The position numbers and the translations under genes were made by a program. Positions 7,229 to 17,298 of a stretch of DNA of 64,000 nt are shown here, piece after piece. The notes under the pieces were generated by a model, which worked only from the letters and a program-made list of their open reading frames with translations, was not told the DNA's origin and did no database searches. The DNA comes from Burkholderia aenigmatica. Its GTDB lineage: Bacteria; Pseudomonadota; Gammaproteobacteria; Burkholderiales; Burkholderiaceae. The first letter of the stretch is position 1. Each line of letters opens with the position of its first letter. The stretch lies in the NCBI RefSeq assembly GCF_902499175.1, contig NZ_CABVQC010000001.1:62001-126000 (forward strand). The letters are read 5' to 3'.

Positions 7229-10200
7229 TCACCCTACCCGCGCTTCTCCCTCGCGCTCGGCTTCTCCCTCATCCGAACCCGTCCGCGCCAGCACGGGCTT
7301 GAGCGCCTGTCCGGTATGGCTGGCGCTCACCTGCACGAGCGCTTCCGGCGGCGCCGCCGCGACGATCGTGCCGCCGCCCACCCCGCCTTCCGGCCCGAGA
7401 TCGATGATCCAGTCGGCTTCCGCGATCACGTCGAGATCGTGCTCGATCACGACGACGCTGTGCCCCGCATCGACGAGCCGGTGCAGCACACGGATCAGCT
7501 TCGCGACGTCCGCCATGTGCAGGCCGACCGTCGGTTCGTCGAGCACGTACAGCGTGTGCGGCGCCTTCTGGCCGCGCCGCGTGATGTCGTCGCGCACCTT
7601 CGTCAGCTCGGTGACGAGCTTGATGCGTTGCGCCTCGCCGCCCGACAACGTCGGCGACGGCTGGCCGAGCGTCAGGTAGCCGAGGCCGACATCCTTCATC
7701 AGTTGCAGCGGATGCGCGATGTTCGAGATCGGTGCGAAGAACTCCACCGCCTCGTCGATCTCCATCGTCAGCACGTCGCCGATGTTCCGGCCGCGCCACG
7801 TGACGGCGAGCGTCTCCGGGTTGAAGCGCTGCCCGTGACACACGTCGCACGGCACCTTCACGTCGGGCAGGAAGCTCATGCCGATCGTGCGCACGCCTTG
7901 CCCTTCGCATGTGGGGCAGCGCCCGTCGCCGGTGTTGAACGAGAAACGCGACGCCGTGTAGCCGCGCGCCCGTGCTTCCAGCGTATCGGCAAACAGCTTG
8001 CGGATCGTGTCCCACACGCCGATATAGGTGGCCGGGCACGAGCGCGGCGTCTTGCCGATCGGCGTCTGGTCGACTTCCAGCACGCGATCGATCTGCTCCC
8101 AGCCGCTCAGCGACTCGCAGCCCTGCCATGCGTGCGTGACGTTCAGCGACGGCCGCGGTGCGCTGCGCGCCAGCACGCTCGAACGACGGTTGGTGGCCGG
8201 CGCGTCCTGCTGCACGGCCTTGCGTGCGCGCCGCGTGGCCGGCGACGACAGCACCGAGCGGCCGACCGCGTCGAGCAGGTTCGTCATCAGCACGTCGCGC
8301 GCGAGCGTCGACTTGCCCGAGCCGCTCACGCCCGTGACCGCGACGAGCCGCGCGAGCGGAATGCCCACCGTGACGTCGCGCAGGTTATGCAGCCGTGCGC
8401 CATGCACGGTCAGCCACGCGTCCGGCACCGCGGCGCCGCCCTTCTTGCCTGGCAAACTCACGCTGCGGCGCGGCTGCAGCGGGTGCGTCATCGGCTGCGC
8501 GAGCAGGCGCCCGGTTACCGAATCGGACTGCGCGGCCAGATCCGCGACCGCGCCCTGCGCGACCAGCGTGCCGCCACGCTTGCCCGCGCCCGGCCCGACG
8601 TCGATGATGTGATCGGCGCGGCGGATCGTGTCCTCGTCATGCTCGACGACGACGAGCGTATTGCCCTTGTCGCCGAGCTTGCGCAACGCGTCCAGCAGGA
8701 TCTGGTTGTCGCGCGGATGCAGGCCGATCGTCGGTTCGTCGAGCACGTAGCAGACACCTTGCAGGTTGCTGCCAAGCTGCGCGGCGAGCCGGATGCGCTG
8801 CGCTTCGCCGCCCGACAGGCTCGGCGCCGCGCGATCGAGGCTCAGGTAGCCGAGCCCGACTTCCTCCAGAAACGCGAGGCGGCTGCCGATCTCGCTGACG
8901 ATGTCACGCGCGATCTGCGCGTCGCGGCCTGTCAATTCCAGCCCGTCGATCCAGCGACGCGTGTCGGACACCGTCCATTGCGCGACCTCGACGATCGGAT
9001 GCGCGTCGAACGTGACCGCGCGCGCGGACGGATTCAGCCGCGTGCCGTTGCAATCCGGGCACGGCTCGTTGCCGACGCCTTCCGGTTCCTGCTCGTCGGA
9101 CGGCAGCGTCTGCTCGCGGCCGCGGCCGTCCTCGGCGAGCACCGTGTCGTCGTACGCGGCGCGCTGTTCGCGCGTGAGCGTGACGCCGGTGCCGACGCAG
9201 GTCGTGCACCAGCCATGCTTGCTGTTGTACGAGAACATCCGCGGGTCCAGCTCCGGGTAGCTCGTGCCGCACACCGGGCACGCGCGCTTGACCGACAGCA
9301 CCTTGACCGTGCCGACGCGCGCGGTCGAATGATCGTTCTGCATCGCATCGTGCAACCCGTCGAGCGGCGCCAGCAGATGCATCACGCCCTTGCCGAGCTC
9401 GAGCGTCTCGTCGAGCACGCGGCGCAATTCGGCTTCGTTATCGGGCGACACGACGATATCGGCCACCGGCAGCTCGATCGTGTGCTCGCGGAAGCGGTCG
9501 AGCTTCGGCCACGGATCGACCGGCACGAACTCGCCGTCGACCCGCAGATGCGTGCTGCCGCGCGCCTTCGCCCACTTCGCGAGATCCGTATACACGCCCT
9601 TGCGGTTGACGACGAGCGGCGCGAGCAGCCCGACGTGCTCGTCGCGATGGTCGCGCAGCAACTGCGCAGCGATCGATTCGACCGATTGCGACGTAACCGG
9701 CGTGCCGTCGTGGATGCAATGCTGCAGGCCGAGCTTCACGTACAGCAGCCGCAGGAAGTGCCAGACCTCGGACGTGGTCGCGACCGTACTCTTGCGCCCG
9801 CCGCGCGACAGCCGCTGCTCGATCGCGACGGTCGGCGGAATGCCGTACACCGCGTCGACTTCCGGCCGGCCGGCCGGCTGCACGATCGAGCGCGCATATG
9901 CGTTCAGCGATTCGAGGTAACGGCGCTGGCCTTCGTGGAACAGGATGTCGAACGCGAGCGTCGACTTGCCGGAACCCGACACGCCGGTGATCACGTTGAA
10001 CTTGCCGTGCGGGATGTCGACGTCGAGCGCCTTCAGATTGTGCTCGCGCGCGTTGACGATCCGCACGACGTCCTCGCCTTCGATCGCACGCCGCTCGCGC
10101 GCCGCGTTCAGCACGGCCTGCAACGGCTTGCCTTCGTCGGCGAGCGCCAGCTCGGCGTCCATCGCGCGGTCGTACTGCAGCAGCGCCACGCCGGTATGCG

Positions 10201-13132
10201 ATGCGGCGCAGGCTTTCACGTCATCGGGCGTGCCCGCGCACAGCACGAGACCGCCGCCGTCGCCGCCCTCCGGGCCGAGATCGATCAGCCAGTCGGCCGC
10301 GCGGATCACGTCGAGGTTGTGCTCGATCACGATCAGCGAATGGCCGGCCGCGAGCAGCTTGCCGAACGCCTGCATCAGCTTCGCGATGTCGTCGAAGTGG
10401 AGCCCGGTGGTCGGCTCGTCGAACATGAACAGCTTCGCCCGCGCGATGCGCGCCTCTTCCGTGACGACCCGGCGCCCGTTGACGGCCGCCGCCGATTCGG
10501 CGAGGAAGCCGGCCAGTTTCAGGCGCTGCGCTTCGCCGCCCGACAGTGTCGGCACCGGCTGGCCGAGCTTCACGTATTCGAGGCCGACGTCGACGATCGG
10601 CTGCAGCACGCGCAGCACCTCGGCGTCGGTCGCGAAGAACGCGGCCGCTTCGCTGACGGTGAGATCCAGCACGTCGGCGATGCTCAGCGCGCGGCCGTTG
10701 CGCTCGATGCGCACTTCGAGAATCTCGGCGCGGTAGCGGCTGCCGTCGCAGTCCGGGCAGCGCAGGTAGACGTCGCTCAGGAACTGCATCTCGATGTGCT
10801 CGAAGCCCGAGCCGCCGCAGGTCGGGCAACGGCCGTCGCCCGAGTTGAAGCTGAACGTGCCGGCGCCGTAGCCGCGTTGCAGCGCGAGCGGCGCCTTCGC
10901 GAACAGCTTGCGGATCTCGTCGAACGCGCCGACGTAGCTCGCCGGGTTCGAACGCGTGGTCTTGCCGATCGGCGACTGGTCGACGAACACGACATCGCCC
11001 ACCTGGTCGGCGCCCGTGAGGCTGCGGAACGCGCCCGGCGACTCGGTCGCCTTGCCGTGATGCCGCGCCATCGCCGGATAGAGCACGTCCTGCAGCAGCG
11101 TGGACTTGCCGGACCCCGACACACCCGTCACGCAGACGAGCCGTTGCAGCGGGATCTCGACCGTCACGTCGCGCAGGTTGTGTTCGCTCGCGCCTTCGAG
11201 CACGATGCGCGGCGTGTTCGCGTCGACCACCCGGCGCGCCCAGTTCGATGCGTGCGCGACATGCTTGCGGCCGCCGAGATACTCGCCCGTCAGCGTGTGC
11301 GCCGACCGGATGTCGCCCGGCGTGCCGTCGTAGACGATCGTGCCGCCACGCTCGCCCGGGCCGGGCCCCATGTCGATCAGCCGGTCGGCCGCAAGCATCA
11401 CCGACGGATCGTGTTCGACCACGACCAGCGTATTGCCCGCGTCGCGCAGCCGCTGCATCGCCTCGACGATCCGTGTGAGATCGCGCGGATGCAGCCCGAT
11501 GCTCGGTTCGTCGAGCACGAACAGGGTTTTCGTGAGCGACGTGCCGAGCGCCGTCGTCAGGTTGATCCGCTGCACCTCGCCGCCCGACAGCGTGCGGCTC
11601 TGCCGGTCGAGCGTCAGGTAGCCGAGCCCCACGTCGCACAGGTATTTCAGGCGCGTGCGCACCTCGGCGAGCAGCAGCTTCAACGCATCGTCGAGCAGCG
11701 CGCTCGGCAAGCTTATGTCATCGAAGAAGCGGCGAATGCGCTCGATCGGCAGCAGCATCAGGTCGTGCACGGTCAGGCCCGGCAGCGCTTCGAGCTGCGC
11801 GCGGCTCCAGTCGACGCCGCGCGGCATGAAGCGGCCGGCCGGCGCGAGCACGCCGTCGGCGTTCTCTTTCGAGCCGAGCCGCCATTGCAACGATTCCGTC
11901 TTCAGGCGCGCGCCGCCGCACACGTCACACGGCGTGTAGCTGCGGTATTTCGACAGCAGCACGCGGATATGCATCTTGTACGCCTTCGACTCGAGATAGC
12001 CGAAGAAGCGCTTCACGCCGTACCACTGGCTCTGCCACTTGCCGTTCCAGTCCGGCGAACCGTTGACGACCCAGTCGCGCTCGGCGTCCGACAACTCGGC
12101 CCACGGCGTGTCGCGCGGGATGCCGGCTTTCGCCGCGTAGCGCATCAGGTCGTCCTGGCACTCCTTCCAGGCCGGTGTCTGCATCGGCTTGATCGCGCCG
12201 CCGCGCAGCGTCTTGCGCGCGTCGGGGATCACGAGGCCGAGATCGACGCCGATCACGCGGCCGAAGCCGCGGCAGGTTTCACACGCGCCGTACGCCGAAT
12301 TGAACGAGAACAGCGCCGCCTGCGGCTCCGCGTAGCGCAGGTCGCTGTCGGGATCGTGAAGCCCGGTGGAGAAACGCCACACCTGCGGCTCGGCGGCCGC
12401 GCCATCCGCCGGCTCCGGCTCCGCCGCGAGCACGTACACGTTCACGCGACCGCCGCCGCGTTTCAGCGACGCCTCGATCGCCTCGACGACGCGCACCTTG
12501 TCGGTGTTCTGCACGCGGAAGCGGTCGGCCACCACGTCGAGCACCTTGCGCAGCCCGGTGGGCGACGCGACCTCGCGCCGCGCCTGCACGCGCGTATAGC
12601 CGCTCGCGGACAACCACTGCGCGATTTCTTCGTCGGACACCGTTTCAGGCAATTCGACCGGGAACGTGACGACGACGCGCGGATCGTCCGCCTGCGTGCG
12701 CGCGACGAGCTCCGCGTAGATCGTCTCCGGCGTGTCGTGCCGCACCTGCCGCGCGGTCTGGCGATCGAACAGCTCGGCCGCGCGTGCATACAGCAGCTTC
12801 AGGTGATCGTTCAGCTCGGTCATCGTGCCGACGGTCGAGCGCGAACTGCGCACCGGATTGGTCTGGTCGATCGCGATCGCGGGCGGTACGCCGTCGACGC
12901 GCTCGACCTGCGGGCGGTCCATCCGGTCGAGGAACTGCCGCGCGTACGCGCTGAACGTCTCGACGTAGCGTCGCTGGCCTTCCGCGTACAGCGTGTCGAA
13001 CACGAGACTCGACTTGCCGGAGCCCGACGGGCCGGTGACGACCGTCATCTCGCCGGTGCGCAGGTCGAGGTCGAGATTCTTGAGGTTGTGCTGACGTGCT
13101 CCGCGAATGCGGATCAGATTGCTGGATGACAA
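7229..13132 (-). CDS. uvrA: Tandem-fused UvrA-type excinuclease ATPase
   Basis: At 1967 residues this is about twice the usual UvrA (~940). The sequence is two complete UvrA-like halves in one chain. Four Walker A motifs are visible: GPSGSGKSS at 34-42 and GVSGSGKST near residues 672, 1052 and 1604. Each has an LSGGE signature and a D-E-P-T/S Walker B. Zinc-finger CxxC pairs appear in both halves (CDVCGGARL, CPTCGGSGF, CPVCGTSYP, CPTCEGQGV). UvrA recognises distorted DNA and loads UvrB in nucleotide excision repair. Long fused forms are known in Burkholderia relatives beside a normal UvrA; this is probably that second protein and may work as an intramolecular dimer. A perfect LexA box upstream indicates SOS control. 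Confidence 0.95.
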   Translation of the reverse strand: MSSSNLIRIRGARQHNLKNLDLDLRTGEMTVVTGPSGSGKSSLVFDTLYAEGQRRYVETFSAYARQFLDRMDRPQVERVDGVPPAIAIDQTNPVRSSRSTVGTMTELNDHLKLLYARAAELFDRQTARQVRHDTPETIYAELVARTQADDPRVVVTFPVELPETVSDEEIAQWLSASGYTRVQARREVASPTGLRKVLDVVADRFRVQNTDKVRVVEAIEASLKRGGGRVNVYVLAAEPEPADGAAAEPQVWRFSTGLHDPDSDLRYAEPQAALFSFNSAYGACETCRGFGRVIGVDLGLVIPDARKTLRGGAIKPMQTPAWKECQDDLMRYAAKAGIPRDTPWAELSDAERDWVVNGSPDWNGKWQSQWYGVKRFFGYLESKAYKMHIRVLLSKYRSYTPCDVCGGARLKTESLQWRLGSKENADGVLAPAGRFMPRGVDWSRAQLEALPGLTVHDLMLLPIERIRRFFDDISLPSALLDDALKLLLAEVRTRLKYLCDVGLGYLTLDRQSRTLSGGEVQRINLTTALGTSLTKTLFVLDEPSIGLHPRDLTRIVEAMQRLRDAGNTLVVVEHDPSVMLAADRLIDMGPGPGERGGTIVYDGTPGDIRSAHTLTGEYLGGRKHVAHASNWARRVVDANTPRIVLEGASEHNLRDVTVEIPLQRLVCVTGVSGSGKSTLLQDVLYPAMARHHGKATESPGAFRSLTGADQVGDVVFVDQSPIGKTTRSNPASYVGAFDEIRKLFAKAPLALQRGYGAGTFSFNSGDGRCPTCGGSGFEHIEMQFLSDVYLRCPDCDGSRYRAEILEVRIERNGRALSIADVLDLTVSEAAAFFATDAEVLRVLQPIVDVGLEYVKLGQPVPTLSGGEAQRLKLAGFLAESAAAVNGRRVVTEEARIARAKLFMFDEPTTGLHFDDIAKLMQAFGKLLAAGHSLIVIEHNLDVIRAADWLIDLGPEGGDGGGLVLCAGTPDDVKACAASHTGVALLQYDRAMDAELALADEGKPLQAVLNAARERRAIEGEDVVRIVNAREHNLKALDVDIPHGKFNVITGVSGSGKSTLAFDILFHEGQRRYLESLNAYARSIVQPAGRPEVDAVYGIPPTVAIEQRLSRGGRKSTVATTSEVWHFLRLLYVKLGLQHCIHDGTPVTSQSVESIAAQLLRDHRDEHVGLLAPLVVNRKGVYTDLAKWAKARGSTHLRVDGEFVPVDPWPKLDRFREHTIELPVADIVVSPDNEAELRRVLDETLELGKGVMHLLAPLDGLHDAMQNDHSTARVGTVKVLSVKRACPVCGTSYPELDPRMFSYNSKHGWCTTCVGTGVTLTREQRAAYDDTVLAEDGRGREQTLPSDEQEPEGVGNEPCPDCNGTRLNPSARAVTFDAHPIVEVAQWTVSDTRRWIDGLELTGRDAQIARDIVSEIGSRLAFLEEVGLGYLSLDRAAPSLSGGEAQRIRLAAQLGSNLQGVCYVLDEPTIGLHPRDNQILLDALRKLGDKGNTLVVVEHDEDTIRRADHIIDVGPGAGKRGGTLVAQGAVADLAAQSDSVTGRLLAQPMTHPLQPRRSVSLPGKKGGAAVPDAWLTVHGARLHNLRDVTVGIPLARLVAVTGVSGSGKSTLARDVLMTNLLDAVGRSVLSSPATRRARKAVQQDAPATNRRSSVLARSAPRPSLNVTHAWQGCESLSGWEQIDRVLEVDQTPIGKTPRSCPATYIGVWDTIRKLFADTLEARARGYTASRFSFNTGDGRCPTCEGQGVRTIGMSFLPDVKVPCDVCHGQRFNPETLAVTWRGRNIGDVLTMEIDEAVEFFAPISNIAHPLQLMKDVGLGYLTLGQPSPTLSGGEAQRIKLVTELTKVRDDITRRGQKAPHTLYVLDEPTVGLHMADVAKLIRVLHRLVDAGHSVVVIEHDLDVIAEADWIIDLGPEGGVGGGTIVAAAPPEALVQVSASHTGQALKPVLARTGSDEGEAEREGEARVG

Positions 13133-13489
13133 TTTGCCTGCCCGTCTGAATGAGTTAGCCAGAGTTCACGGTGCCGGAACGCTGCGGCGGATGCCCGCAG
13201 GCGCGGCGCACGTGCCGCAACGTTGTACCCGTGCGGCTCGATTTCGACGGACACTATACTGTATATTCATACAGTTTTCCATGACGACCCTGGGGGCGTC
13301 ATGGGCAGGCGGCTGGCTGTCGTGATTTACTTCGCCTGGCACGCGGTTCGCTCAAGCCGGAACCCGGTTTGGACGTCGCGCATGCTCGATGCGCTCGCGG
13401 TCCGCCCTCCCTGGCTGGACCCGTTTGACGACGGAAACGAAACACCCGCGCTGCGGCGGTCACGTCCATTCCCGGATATTGGATAGCGC
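13133..13489. other. Divergent intergenic region with LexA box
   Basis: About 357 bases between uvrA (minus) and the hydrolase gene (plus). It carries the LexA box and no recognised gene; a short plus-strand frame from 13300 has no family resemblance. Confidence 0.5.
13259..13274. promoter_or_regulatory. LexA (SOS) box
   Basis: CTGTATATTCATACAG fits the LexA consensus CTGT-N8-ACAG exactly, with the A/T-rich centre typical of strong sites. It lies 127 bases upstream of the uvrA start codon, so damage-inducible uvrA is the natural reading. Confidence 0.85.
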
Positions 13490-14332
13490 ATGACGAACAG
13501 CTTTCACGTCAAGTCCGGTCGCGCTGCACTGGCGACCGAAGTCGTCGGTCGCGGCGCCCCGATTGTGTTTCTGCACGCACGCGTCGCGGACCGCCGGATG
13601 TGGGACCACCAGATGCGCGAAATCGGCGCGAATCTCCAGGCCGTTGCCTACGATCGGCGAGGCTTTGGAGAAACAGCTGCTGAAGCAGAGGCTCATTCTT
13701 CCGTCGAGGATCTGATCGCCGTGATCCAGTCGGCGACAGACGGCTCTCCTGCAATACTGGTGGCCTGCTCGCAAGGAGGCGGAATAGCACTCGACGCAGC
13801 GCTTCGATATCCGTCACGTGTTCGCGCGCTTGTTCTGGTTGCGCCGAGTGTGACCGGCGCGCCAAAACTCATCCATGCGGCGCAGGTTGACGATTTGATC
13901 GCCCGTTTAGCCGACGCTGAGGCCAGCGGCCATATTGACGAAGCCATTGCAATACGCGCGAGTCTCTGGCTTGACGGCCCGCTTCAGCACGAAGGGCGCG
14001 TGACAGGTGAGGCTCGCGAGCTGTTTGACGAGATGAACGCTGTCGCTCTCGGTTTGCCCCCGGCGGGCATGAACGCGGATGCTCCGATTGCATATGGGCG
14101 CCTGGCGGAAATTTCCGTCCCGACCTTGGTGATGTGCGGTGATCTTGACCTTCCCGGCATTCAGGAGCGCAGTCGTTACGTCGCGAATACCCTATCTGGC
14201 GGCATCTTCCACCCCATAACCGGTACCGCCCATTTGCCGAGCCTCGAGCGGCCTCGGGAGGTCACGGCCACGATCGTGGATTTCATCGGATCACTGTCAT
14301 GTCCAGCAATCGCGGTGGATGCGATACGCTGA
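13490..14332 (+). CDS. Alpha/beta hydrolase
   Basis: The 280-residue protein has the alpha/beta-hydrolase layout: an early H-A-R oxyanion-type loop after PIVFLH, AYDRRGFGET in the cap-side strand, and a nucleophile elbow ACSQGGG with Ser94. It ends with the late CGDLDLPG aspartate region and TGTAHLPSLERP carrying the probable catalytic histidine. Such proteins hydrolyse small esters, lactones or related metabolites; the substrate is not predictable. GC content is visibly lower than in flanking genes, which hints at separate ancestry. It shares orientation with the AraC gene that follows about 130 bases later. Confidence 0.85.
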   Translation: MTNSFHVKSGRAALATEVVGRGAPIVFLHARVADRRMWDHQMREIGANLQAVAYDRRGFGETAAEAEAHSSVEDLIAVIQSATDGSPAILVACSQGGGIALDAALRYPSRVRALVLVAPSVTGAPKLIHAAQVDDLIARLADAEASGHIDEAIAIRASLWLDGPLQHEGRVTGEARELFDEMNAVALGLPPAGMNADAPIAYGRLAEISVPTLVMCGDLDLPGIQERSRYVANTLSGGIFHPITGTAHLPSLERPREVTATIVDFIGSLSCPAIAVDAIR

Positions 14333-14463
14333 CGAAGATTCCGATTTCCATACTTCGAATTTCCCGTTGCGGCCCGTATCCGAAGTTTCGTGGATCCTGG
14401 TGCAATTCCCCTTTCCCGCTTTCGTCCTACACTTCACAGGTTCCTTTTGACCGAAGCGTTGCA

Positions 14464-15279
14464 ATGAACATCGATTTTGACGTCGTCTGCGACAATCAGG
14501 GGCACTATTCGAATGGCCCGCATGCCCATCCTTGCGACATGCTGTTTGTCCCGCTCGACGGCATCTTCTCGGTGTCATCGCCACGCCAGGCGCGCGGCGA
14601 GGTGCTGGCGAGCGGGAGTCTCTGGTTCGTTCCCGAACGGCACATCCATCACGTATCCGCAACGCCCGCACAGCGCCATCTCTGCTACTACCTGAACATC
14701 GACAGCCTGATGCCGCGGGTCAATGCGGATCTGCGCTCGCCCATACAACATTCGGAGAAATGGGGAGCTTCGCTGCTCCTCTCCGACTTGCTGCGCATGC
14801 GTGCGCATCTCGCGCGAAAATCCGGCCCGCTTCTCGGGCCGTACGAACTCGACCTGCTCATTCTGCAGGAGGCCGGTCGCATCATGACGTCCGTCCTGCC
14901 GTCGCGCTCGCGCGAGCCGGCGGACATCGTGCGCGAGGTCAGGATTTACATCGGCGAGCACCTCGACGGCGATCTGTCCTGCACGACGCTCGCGCGTCAG
15001 TTCGGCACATCCGGACGGACGCTGTCGAGATGGTTCCAGGCCGAACAGGGGCGCTCGATCGGCCAGTACGTACTCGATACACGCCTCGTCGAAGCGAAGC
15101 GCCTGCTCTTCTCGACCACCTTGCCGGTAGTCGACATCCAGAACACCGTGGGCTTCGCTTCGGCCCCTCATTTCGCCTACTCGATGCGCAAGGCCTTCGG
15201 CCTGTCGCCGCGGCATCTGCGGCGCCGTGGCGCGGCCGCGTGGCAGGAAATCGACAGTCCTGGCCCGTCGACGACATAA
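14464..15279 (+). CDS. AraC-family transcriptional regulator
   Basis: A 271-residue regulator with an N-terminal cupin-like sensor (residues about 1-110, including HAHPCDMLFVPLDG and WFVPERHIHHV) and a C-terminal double helix-turn-helix (LARQFGTSGRTLSRWFQAE, then IQNTVGFASAPHFAYSMRKAFG). The ATG at 14464 puts the sensor at the usual distance from the N-terminus; the open frame extends upstream into the hydrolase 3' end but lacks homology there. The MFS gene follows on the same strand about 107 bases later and is the probable target. Confidence 0.9.
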   Translation: MNIDFDVVCDNQGHYSNGPHAHPCDMLFVPLDGIFSVSSPRQARGEVLASGSLWFVPERHIHHVSATPAQRHLCYYLNIDSLMPRVNADLRSPIQHSEKWGASLLLSDLLRMRAHLARKSGPLLGPYELDLLILQEAGRIMTSVLPSRSREPADIVREVRIYIGEHLDGDLSCTTLARQFGTSGRTLSRWFQAEQGRSIGQYVLDTRLVEAKRLLFSTTLPVVDIQNTVGFASAPHFAYSMRKAFGLSPRHLRRRGAAAWQEIDSPGPSTT

Positions 15280-15386
15280 CGCATCGACGCTCCCCCTTAC
15301 GCTCTGAATGCTGACGCTCGCGGCTCGACCGCCTCGCGAGCCCGCGTCAGCCGGAATTCGCATGAACCTCGAACGGAGTTGTCCGG

Positions 15387-16637
15387 TTGAAGTCAGCAGA
15401 TTATCGGTGGTACGTGCTTGGCGTATCGACACTGACGCAACTGACCGCGGCGCTCGCGAGTCAGGGAATCGGTGTGTGGGGCACGTTCGCGCAGAAGACG
15501 TTCGGACTTTCGCTCGGCCAGATCGGCGGCCTCGCAACATTCTCGAACGTCGCCCCCATTCTCGGCCTCGCCCTCGTCGGGCGCATGCTGGATCAATACG
15601 GAGAGCGCTGGCCCGTCGTCCTCGGCCTGGCGATATTGAGCGTCGCGATGACGCTCGTTGCGCTGTCCTCCGGCTACGGGGGGCTCGTCGCCGGCATGCT
15701 GATGATCGGCGTCGGCTACAGCCCGGTTCAGCCGGGCGGCAGCCGGGCGATCTATCACTGGTTTCCGCCCGGCGAGCGCGGGCTCGCGATGGGTGTCAGG
15801 CAGGCTGCGCTACCGCTTGGCGGCGCACTGGCGGCGGCGCTCTTCCCCGCACTGCTCATCCACACGGACTGGGCGCGCGCGATGCTCGGCGCGAGCGCCG
15901 TGCTCGCGGCATCCGCGATCGTGTACGGCGCCGTTTTCCGAAATTCGCCCCGCCACGCCCAGCGTGCATCCGCGCCGGCCCGGCGTGGCCTGATGACCCA
16001 TCTCCGCGACGCCGGATTCCGGCGAATCTCCGTCGTCGGCGCAGTGCTCGTCGGCGCGCAAACCGCGATCTCGATTTTCTGGGCGATCTTCGCGCAGCGT
16101 CGTTTCGGTTATTCGCCGACCGATGCCGCGTGGGTGCTGTTCATCGTGCAGTTGAGCGGCTCGGTAGGCCGGATCGCGCTGTCGGCCATCAGCGATCGCG
16201 TCGCCGACGGCAAGCGCCGGCTCGTCACGCTGTGCCTCGGCGTGACGCCCGTTGCGCTGATCACCGCGGCTTCGCTTCCAGCGCATTCGGCACCTTGGGT
16301 CGTCGGCGCGTTCTCGGCGCTGATCGGCGTGTGCTGTTTCGGCTGGTACGGACCCTGGGTAGTCTGGCTGTCGGACAGCGCAGAGGATGGGCAAGTCGGT
16401 GAAGTGCTCGGTGCGGCGATGGCCATCAACCAGATTGCGATTGCGTCCGTTCCCGCGATGTTCGGTTTCGTCTCCGACATCGTGCCCGCCCCTGCACTAC
16501 CCTGGTACTGCATCTCCGGTCTGCTCGGTCTCGCTTTCGCCTGGACGTTTCGGGCATCGTTGAAGGAACGCGGCGCATCGGCTGCCGGCGGCAGCACCGA
16601 TACGCGGAATGCGAGGAAGTGCCAGCCTTTGCGGTGA
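15387..16637 (+). CDS. MFS transporter
   Basis: A 416-residue carrier with about 12 hydrophobic segments and major-facilitator hallmarks: the loop after helix 2 reads GRMLDQYGERWP, and VGYSPVQPGGSRAIYHWFPPGERGLAMGVRQAALPLGG forms the helix 4-5 region, here cited as separate parts. The start appears to be a TTG at 15387 with GGAG about 9 bases upstream, giving the short cytoplasmic leader KSADYRWYVLG expected before helix 1. It resembles the CynX/oxalate-formate-like branch, but substrate cannot be assigned. The preceding AraC gene is the likely regulator. Confidence 0.85.
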   Translation: MKSADYRWYVLGVSTLTQLTAALASQGIGVWGTFAQKTFGLSLGQIGGLATFSNVAPILGLALVGRMLDQYGERWPVVLGLAILSVAMTLVALSSGYGGLVAGMLMIGVGYSPVQPGGSRAIYHWFPPGERGLAMGVRQAALPLGGALAAALFPALLIHTDWARAMLGASAVLAASAIVYGAVFRNSPRHAQRASAPARRGLMTHLRDAGFRRISVVGAVLVGAQTAISIFWAIFAQRRFGYSPTDAAWVLFIVQLSGSVGRIALSAISDRVADGKRRLVTLCLGVTPVALITAASLPAHSAPWVVGAFSALIGVCCFGWYGPWVVWLSDSAEDGQVGEVLGAAMAINQIAIASVPAMFGFVSDIVPAPALPWYCISGLLGLAFAWTFRASLKERGASAAGGSTDTRNARKCQPLR

Positions 16638-16840
16638 CGCGACCTGAAGGAGCGACGCGCGCACGCAAGTCACTCGCTAATGCGCACTGTGATCGAAATT
16701 GCCGTTTGGCAGTGTTCCTGAGTGAAAGCGATCTCGGGAGACAGAGAATGTCGACGACGAATCATGGACAGTCTCACGCCCCTGAAAGAAATCCGGCAAA
16801 CCATCCTGCATGCAAGTGGAATCAGGCCATCCCTCCTTCG

Positions 16841-17161
16841 CTACGCCTTTTTCGTATACGTGTTGCACCAGCCTTTCGCATTGACCTGCTTGCCGCCGAA
16901 AATCGCGCACGGCCCCGTCGTGGCGCCGGCCTTGCCCTGGAAGAACTGGCAGTTCGCACAGGCTTCGCCCGCCTGGAATTTCGGGTACTTCGCATGGTCG
17001 ACCCGGCTGGCATCTGCCTTGTAGCCGAGCGCCTGGGCATTTGCATCGGTTTCCTGCACGATACCGGCACCGGCATCCGCCGCCGCCGCGCGGCGTCCAA
17101 CGGCGAGCGCGGAGGCGAGAACGGTGGTCACTGCAATAAAGCGTCGGCGTGAAAATTTCAT
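16841..17161 (-). CDS. High-potential iron-sulfur protein (HiPIP)
   Basis: A 106-residue precursor with a Tat leader (FSRRRFIAVTTVLASALAVG) and a small mature domain carrying four cysteines at 68, 71, 85 and 99 (CANC, then C-A-I-F-G-G and GWCNTY), the HiPIP cluster-binding pattern. HiPIPs carry a single [4Fe-4S] cluster in the periplasm and act as electron donors to terminal oxidases. The start at 17161 has GGGAGG just upstream. It lies 137 bases after the oxidase operon on the same strand, suggesting it feeds electrons to that oxidase. Confidence 0.93.
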   Translation of the reverse strand: MKFSRRRFIAVTTVLASALAVGRRAAAADAGAGIVQETDANAQALGYKADASRVDHAKYPKFQAGEACANCQFFQGKAGATTGPCAIFGGKQVNAKGWCNTYTKKA

Positions 17162-17298
17162 GGGGTCCTCCCTTCAGGTTTGCATGAACGGATGTCCGGG
17201 GACGCCGTCCGCTCCGAAACTGCGTCCACCGATGGCGCATGTACCGTGCCCATCGCGATGCGAGGCGCCCGTCGGCCAACGCGCGGCCAGCGAAGCCA

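Noticed and set aside
6917-13129. A 2070-codon open frame on the plus strand, opposite uvrA
   Set aside because: It is exactly antisense to uvrA, its product is arginine/alanine/valine-rich without domains, and high-GC codon structure keeps the opposite frame open. uvrA on the minus strand has complete family motifs.
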